From NCBI GenBank assembly GCA_025548565.1, contig JAJLPB010000008.1, forward strand, positions 124,001 to 188,000: a stretch of 64,000 bases of DNA, read 5' to 3'. This DNA comes from Rugamonas sp. A1-17 (GTDB lineage Bacteria; Pseudomonadota; Gammaproteobacteria; Burkholderiales; Burkholderiaceae_D). Position numbers and translations under genes: made by a program. Position 1 is the stretch's first letter, and each line of letters starts with the position of its first letter. Below, one piece after another: positions 61,427 through 64,000 of this stretch. Below the pieces are notes generated by a model. The model was not told the DNA's origin and made no database searches. It saw nothing but the letters and a program-made list of their open reading frames with translations.

Positions 61427-62448
61427 TGAAGGCCGCCGCCGCCCTGACCATGCTGGCGCTGGTGGCCGTGCCGGCGTCGCAGGCCGCCGACAACGCCAGG
61501 ACGGCCAGCGCGGCCAACAGCGACGCGCGCGACCTCAACGACGCCGCCCGCGCCGCCAACGCCCATGCGCGCAACCTCAACGGCCCGGCGCGGCGCGCGG
61601 CCGAGGCCAAGGCCGCCGGCATCGCCGCCGCGATGGGCGCGGCACCAACAGCGTCCGCAGCCGTGACGGCCGCGTCGAGCACAACCGCCGGCGCCAAGCC
61701 GCAGGCGGCGCTGCTGCGGCACAGCGCCTGCAAAGGCACCATCTACCTGACCTTCGACACCGGCAGCCAGTCGCAGGCCGAACTGATCGCCGACACGCTC
61801 AAGCGCCACCAGATCAAGGCCACCTTCTTCCTGGCCAACGAGAAAACCATCAACGGCGATTACTCGCTGGACCCGGCCTGGTCGGCCTACTGGAAGGCCC
61901 GCGTGGCCGAGGGCCATGCGATCGGTTCCCACACCTTCGACCACGACGTGCTGGTCAAGGATGGCGCCGACGGCACCCTGCAGGTCAAGCCCGGCTTCGG
62001 CGCGCACGCCGGCAAGGTGCAGACGTTGACGCCGTCGCAGTATTGCGAGGAAATCCAACGCGTCGACCAGCGCTTCGTCGAACTGACCGGCAAACACCTG
62101 GACCCGATCTGGCGCGCGCCGGCCGGCCGCACCACGCCGCGCTCGCTGGCGGCGGCAAAGGCCTGCGGCTACGCCCACGTGGGCTGGGCGCCGGCCGGCT
62201 TCTCCGGCGACGAGCTCTCCAGCACGGCCTATCCGAATGCGGTATTGTTGCAGAAGTCCCTGCGCGACTTGCGGGATGGCGACATTTTCGTCGCCCACAT
62301 GGGCATCTGGTCGCGCAAGGATGCGTGGGCGCCGGCCAACCTGGAGCCGCTGATCAGCGGCCTGGAGCAAAAAGGTTATTGCTTCGCCACGCTGCGCGAG
62401 CATCCCGACTATCTTTCACAGTTCAAGCCGAGTTCGAAACACCCATGA
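61426..62448 (+). CDS. Exported NodB-like polysaccharide deacetylase
   Basis: 340 residues. Signal peptide (~1-22), then an Ala/Asn-rich linker (~25-95), then a NodB domain. Motif 1 reads TFDTG (D111, T112), so the second metal-binding aspartate of the usual TFDDG is threonine. Motif 2 HTFDH (H169, H173) and the RAPAGR motif are intact. It could remove acetyl groups from a surface polysaccharide or peptidoglycan, or be a binding variant. It overlaps both neighbours (TAATG, ATGA). Confidence 0.83.
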   Translation: MKAAAALTMLALVAVPASQAADNARTASAANSDARDLNDAARAANAHARNLNGPARRAAEAKAAGIAAAMGAAPTASAAVTAASSTTAGAKPQAALLRHSACKGTIYLTFDTGSQSQAELIADTLKRHQIKATFFLANEKTINGDYSLDPAWSAYWKARVAEGHAIGSHTFDHDVLVKDGADGTLQVKPGFGAHAGKVQTLTPSQYCEEIQRVDQRFVELTGKHLDPIWRAPAGRTTPRSLAAAKACGYAHVGWAPAGFSGDELSSTAYPNAVLLQKSLRDLRDGDIFVAHMGIWSRKDAWAPANLEPLISGLEQKGYCFATLREHPDYLSQFKPSSKHP

Positions 62449-63440
62449 TGCAATTATTTTCCGACTGGCTGGGCGTCGCCCAAGGCTGGTTGTTCGAGAC
62501 GGTGATCCAGCCGCTGGTGTTTCAGCTCGGCTTTGGCGAGTTCGTCGAGGAAGCGTTCGAAGGCACCGAATGGCTGCTGATCGGCGTGTTGGAGCTGATC
62601 CTGCTGTTCCTGGTGCTGCGCCCGCTGGAGGCGATGATCCCGGTGCACAAGATCACCGACCCGCGCGCGCGCTGGAACGACTTCATCTACACCGTGCTGC
62701 ACCGCGTCGGCCTGTTCTCGGTGCTGATCTTCTTCACGCTCGATCCGCTGATGGACAGCCTGGCCGCCATGCTGCGCTTCGAAAGCTTCCATCCGTTCAA
62801 CCTGGAATCGCTGTGGCCCGGCATCAGCCCGCTGGGCGCCTTCCTGGTGTACTTCGTCGTGCTGGATTTCTTCGACTACTGGTACCACCGCGCCTCGCAC
62901 CAGTTCAACTGGTGGTGGGGCTTGCACGGCCTGCACCACAGCCAGCAGAACATGAACCTGTGGAGCGACAACCGCAACCACCTGCTTGACGACCTGCTGC
63001 GCGACGTCTACATGGGCGTGATCGCGCTGTGCATCGGCGTCGAGCCGTCGCAGTACGTGATGCTGGTGTCGGTCTCGCGCATCCTGCAGAGCCTGCAACA
63101 CGCCAATGTGCGCATCCACTTCGGCCGCGTCGGCGAATGGCTGCTGGTGTCGCCGCGCTACCACCGCATGCACCACGCGATCGGCGTCGGCCATGAATCG
63201 GCCGGCAAGGGCACGCTGGGCGGCTGCAATTTCGCCGTGCTGCTTCCGGTCTGGGACATCATCTTCCGCACCGCCAATTTCACGCCGGCCTTTGTCGCCA
63301 CCGGCATCCGCGACCAGTTGCCGCAGACCGACGCCCAGGGCATGGTCACGCCGGGACGCGAGTACGGCAAGGGCTTCTGGTCGCAGCAGTGGCTGGGCCT
63401 GAAGCGCATGGTGGAATACGCACGCAAGGATGTCGTCTGA
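62445..63440 (+). CDS. Sterol desaturase / fatty acid hydroxylase superfamily protein
   Basis: 331 residues, a multi-pass membrane protein with the three histidine boxes of di-iron hydroxylases: YWYHRASHQ, HGLHHSQQ and YHRMHHA, plus NHLLDD. It probably hydroxylates or desaturates a membrane lipid; the substrate is unknown. It overlaps the deacetylase gene by four bases and the next gene by one. Confidence 0.88.
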   Translation: MMQLFSDWLGVAQGWLFETVIQPLVFQLGFGEFVEEAFEGTEWLLIGVLELILLFLVLRPLEAMIPVHKITDPRARWNDFIYTVLHRVGLFSVLIFFTLDPLMDSLAAMLRFESFHPFNLESLWPGISPLGAFLVYFVVLDFFDYWYHRASHQFNWWWGLHGLHHSQQNMNLWSDNRNHLLDDLLRDVYMGVIALCIGVEPSQYVMLVSVSRILQSLQHANVRIHFGRVGEWLLVSPRYHRMHHAIGVGHESAGKGTLGGCNFAVLLPVWDIIFRTANFTPAFVATGIRDQLPQTDAQGMVTPGREYGKGFWSQQWLGLKRMVEYARKDVV

Positions 63441-64000
63441 TGAGCTATGTAATCCGTTCCTGGGGCCGCGCCTTCCTGTCGCAATGGCATGGCAAGATGC
63501 TGGCGATGAGCCTGGCGCCGTTCCTGCTGGCGGTCGGCGTGTGGGCCGTGGCCTTGTACTTCTGGCTGCAGCCGCTGATCGACTACGTGTACGCGCAGTT
63601 CGCCGAGCACAACCTGTTCACGCCGGCCGGCAACCTGCTCACCTCGCTGGGCCTGGCCTTCCTGAAGACCGTGATGCCGCCGCTGATCGCCATGCTGCTG
63701 TTCCTGCCGCTGATGATCCTGACCGCGCTGATCTTCATCGGCGTGATCGCCATGCCGCTGATCGGCCGCCACGTCGGCCTGCGCCACTATCCGCAGCTGG
63801 AGCAGCGCAAGGGCGGCAGCCTGGTCGGCAGCGCCCTCACCGCGCTGGGCGGCATGGCGATCTTCATCGGCCTGTGGATACTGACGCTGCCGCTGTACTT
63901 CTTCCCGCCGCTGGCGATGGTGGTGCAGGCGCTGCTGTGGGGCTGGCTGACCTGCCGCGTGATGGTCTATGATGCGCTGGCCGACTACGCCTCGGCCGAG
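63440..64000 (+). CDS. EI24 (CysZ-like) membrane protein, partial
   Basis: At least 187 residues; the frame runs off the window. The N-terminus SYVIRSWGRAFLSQWHGKML and several hydrophobic segments (LAPFLLAVGVWAVALYFWL, MLLFLPLMILTALIFIGVIA) match the EI24 domain family, whose CysZ members transport sulfate. Function in this branch is unproven. The start overlaps the previous stop (TGATG), placing it as the fourth coupled gene. Confidence 0.85.
   Translation, partial: MSYVIRSWGRAFLSQWHGKMLAMSLAPFLLAVGVWAVALYFWLQPLIDYVYAQFAEHNLFTPAGNLLTSLGLAFLKTVMPPLIAMLLFLPLMILTALIFIGVIAMPLIGRHVGLRHYPQLEQRKGGSLVGSALTALGGMAIFIGLWILTLPLYFFPPLAMVVQALLWGWLTCRVMVYDALADYASAE

Overview
The window reads as a chromosomal segment of a high-GC betaproteobacterium, most likely family Oxalobacteraceae (Massilia/Duganella group). 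This is inferred from the ispB / rplU-rpmA-obg-proB arrangement, a PEP-CTERM surface protein, intracellular PHA depolymerase genes, large TonB-dependent receptors and very high GC at third codon positions. No phage, plasmid, CRISPR array, rRNA or intact transposase is visible. One tRNA gene, tRNA-Pro(CGG), is present.

Layout. 1-12.4 kb: a MocR-type regulator (cut by the window edge) diverges from an eight-gene operon for reductive pyrimidine breakdown: omega-amino acid:pyruvate aminotransferase, alanine dehydrogenase, methylmalonate/malonate-semialdehyde dehydrogenase, PreT, PreA, an NCS1 permease, dihydropyrimidinase and a beta-ureidopropionase-type hydrolase. Together they can import uracil or thymine, reduce and open the ring, and carry beta-alanine to acetyl-CoA, with alanine dehydrogenase regenerating the pyruvate used by the aminotransferase. 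12.4-15.5 kb: a PAS-GGDEF-EAL protein and a TPR/GT9-like protein. 15.5-21.3 kb: purine (urate) catabolism, with a UraD-AllC fusion and a LysR regulator on the minus strand, and urate hydroxylase PuuD, an atypical M20 hydrolase and a hotdog thioesterase on the plus strand. 21.3-25.6 kb: a periplasmic binding protein and the pqiABC lipid-transport set. 25.5-31.7 kb: a LysR regulator, histidine phosphatase, acyl-CoA dehydrogenase, SOS-controlled DNA polymerase II and a PEP-mutase-family enzyme.

32-46.5 kb is the more accessory part: a PEP-CTERM protein, a probable sigma54-driven pair of small genes (DUF2892 and AhpD-like), a J-domain/TonB fusion diverging from a TonB-dependent receptor followed by a flavin-dependent halogenase, a NIPSNAP protein, a lower-GC PadR/epimerase pair ending at tRNA-Pro, a second TonB receptor, an ArsC-like protein and an exported protein of unknown function. 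46.5-52.4 kb is core: ispB, rplU, rpmA, obg, proB, nth and an RnfB-like ferredoxin, with a 90-bp perfect hairpin between proB and nth. 52.4-64 kb holds a ClC channel with its MarR regulator and operator, phaZ, a ferredoxin reductase, FdxA, a PHA-granule protein, ACBP, HU, an anti-sigma-like protein, FKBP, and a tightly overlapping four-gene run (beta-propeller, deacetylase-like, sterol desaturase-like, EI24) that runs off the end.

A family of palindromes built on the sequence ATTCCCGC..GCGGGAAT occurs four times, three of them between genes of the pyrimidine operon. The points most worth following are the J-domain/TonB fusion beside its possible receptor, the sigma54 promoter with an upstream 19-bp dyad, the SOS box abutting a -10 box of an apparently leaderless polB, the UraD-AllC fusion and the 90-bp hairpin element.
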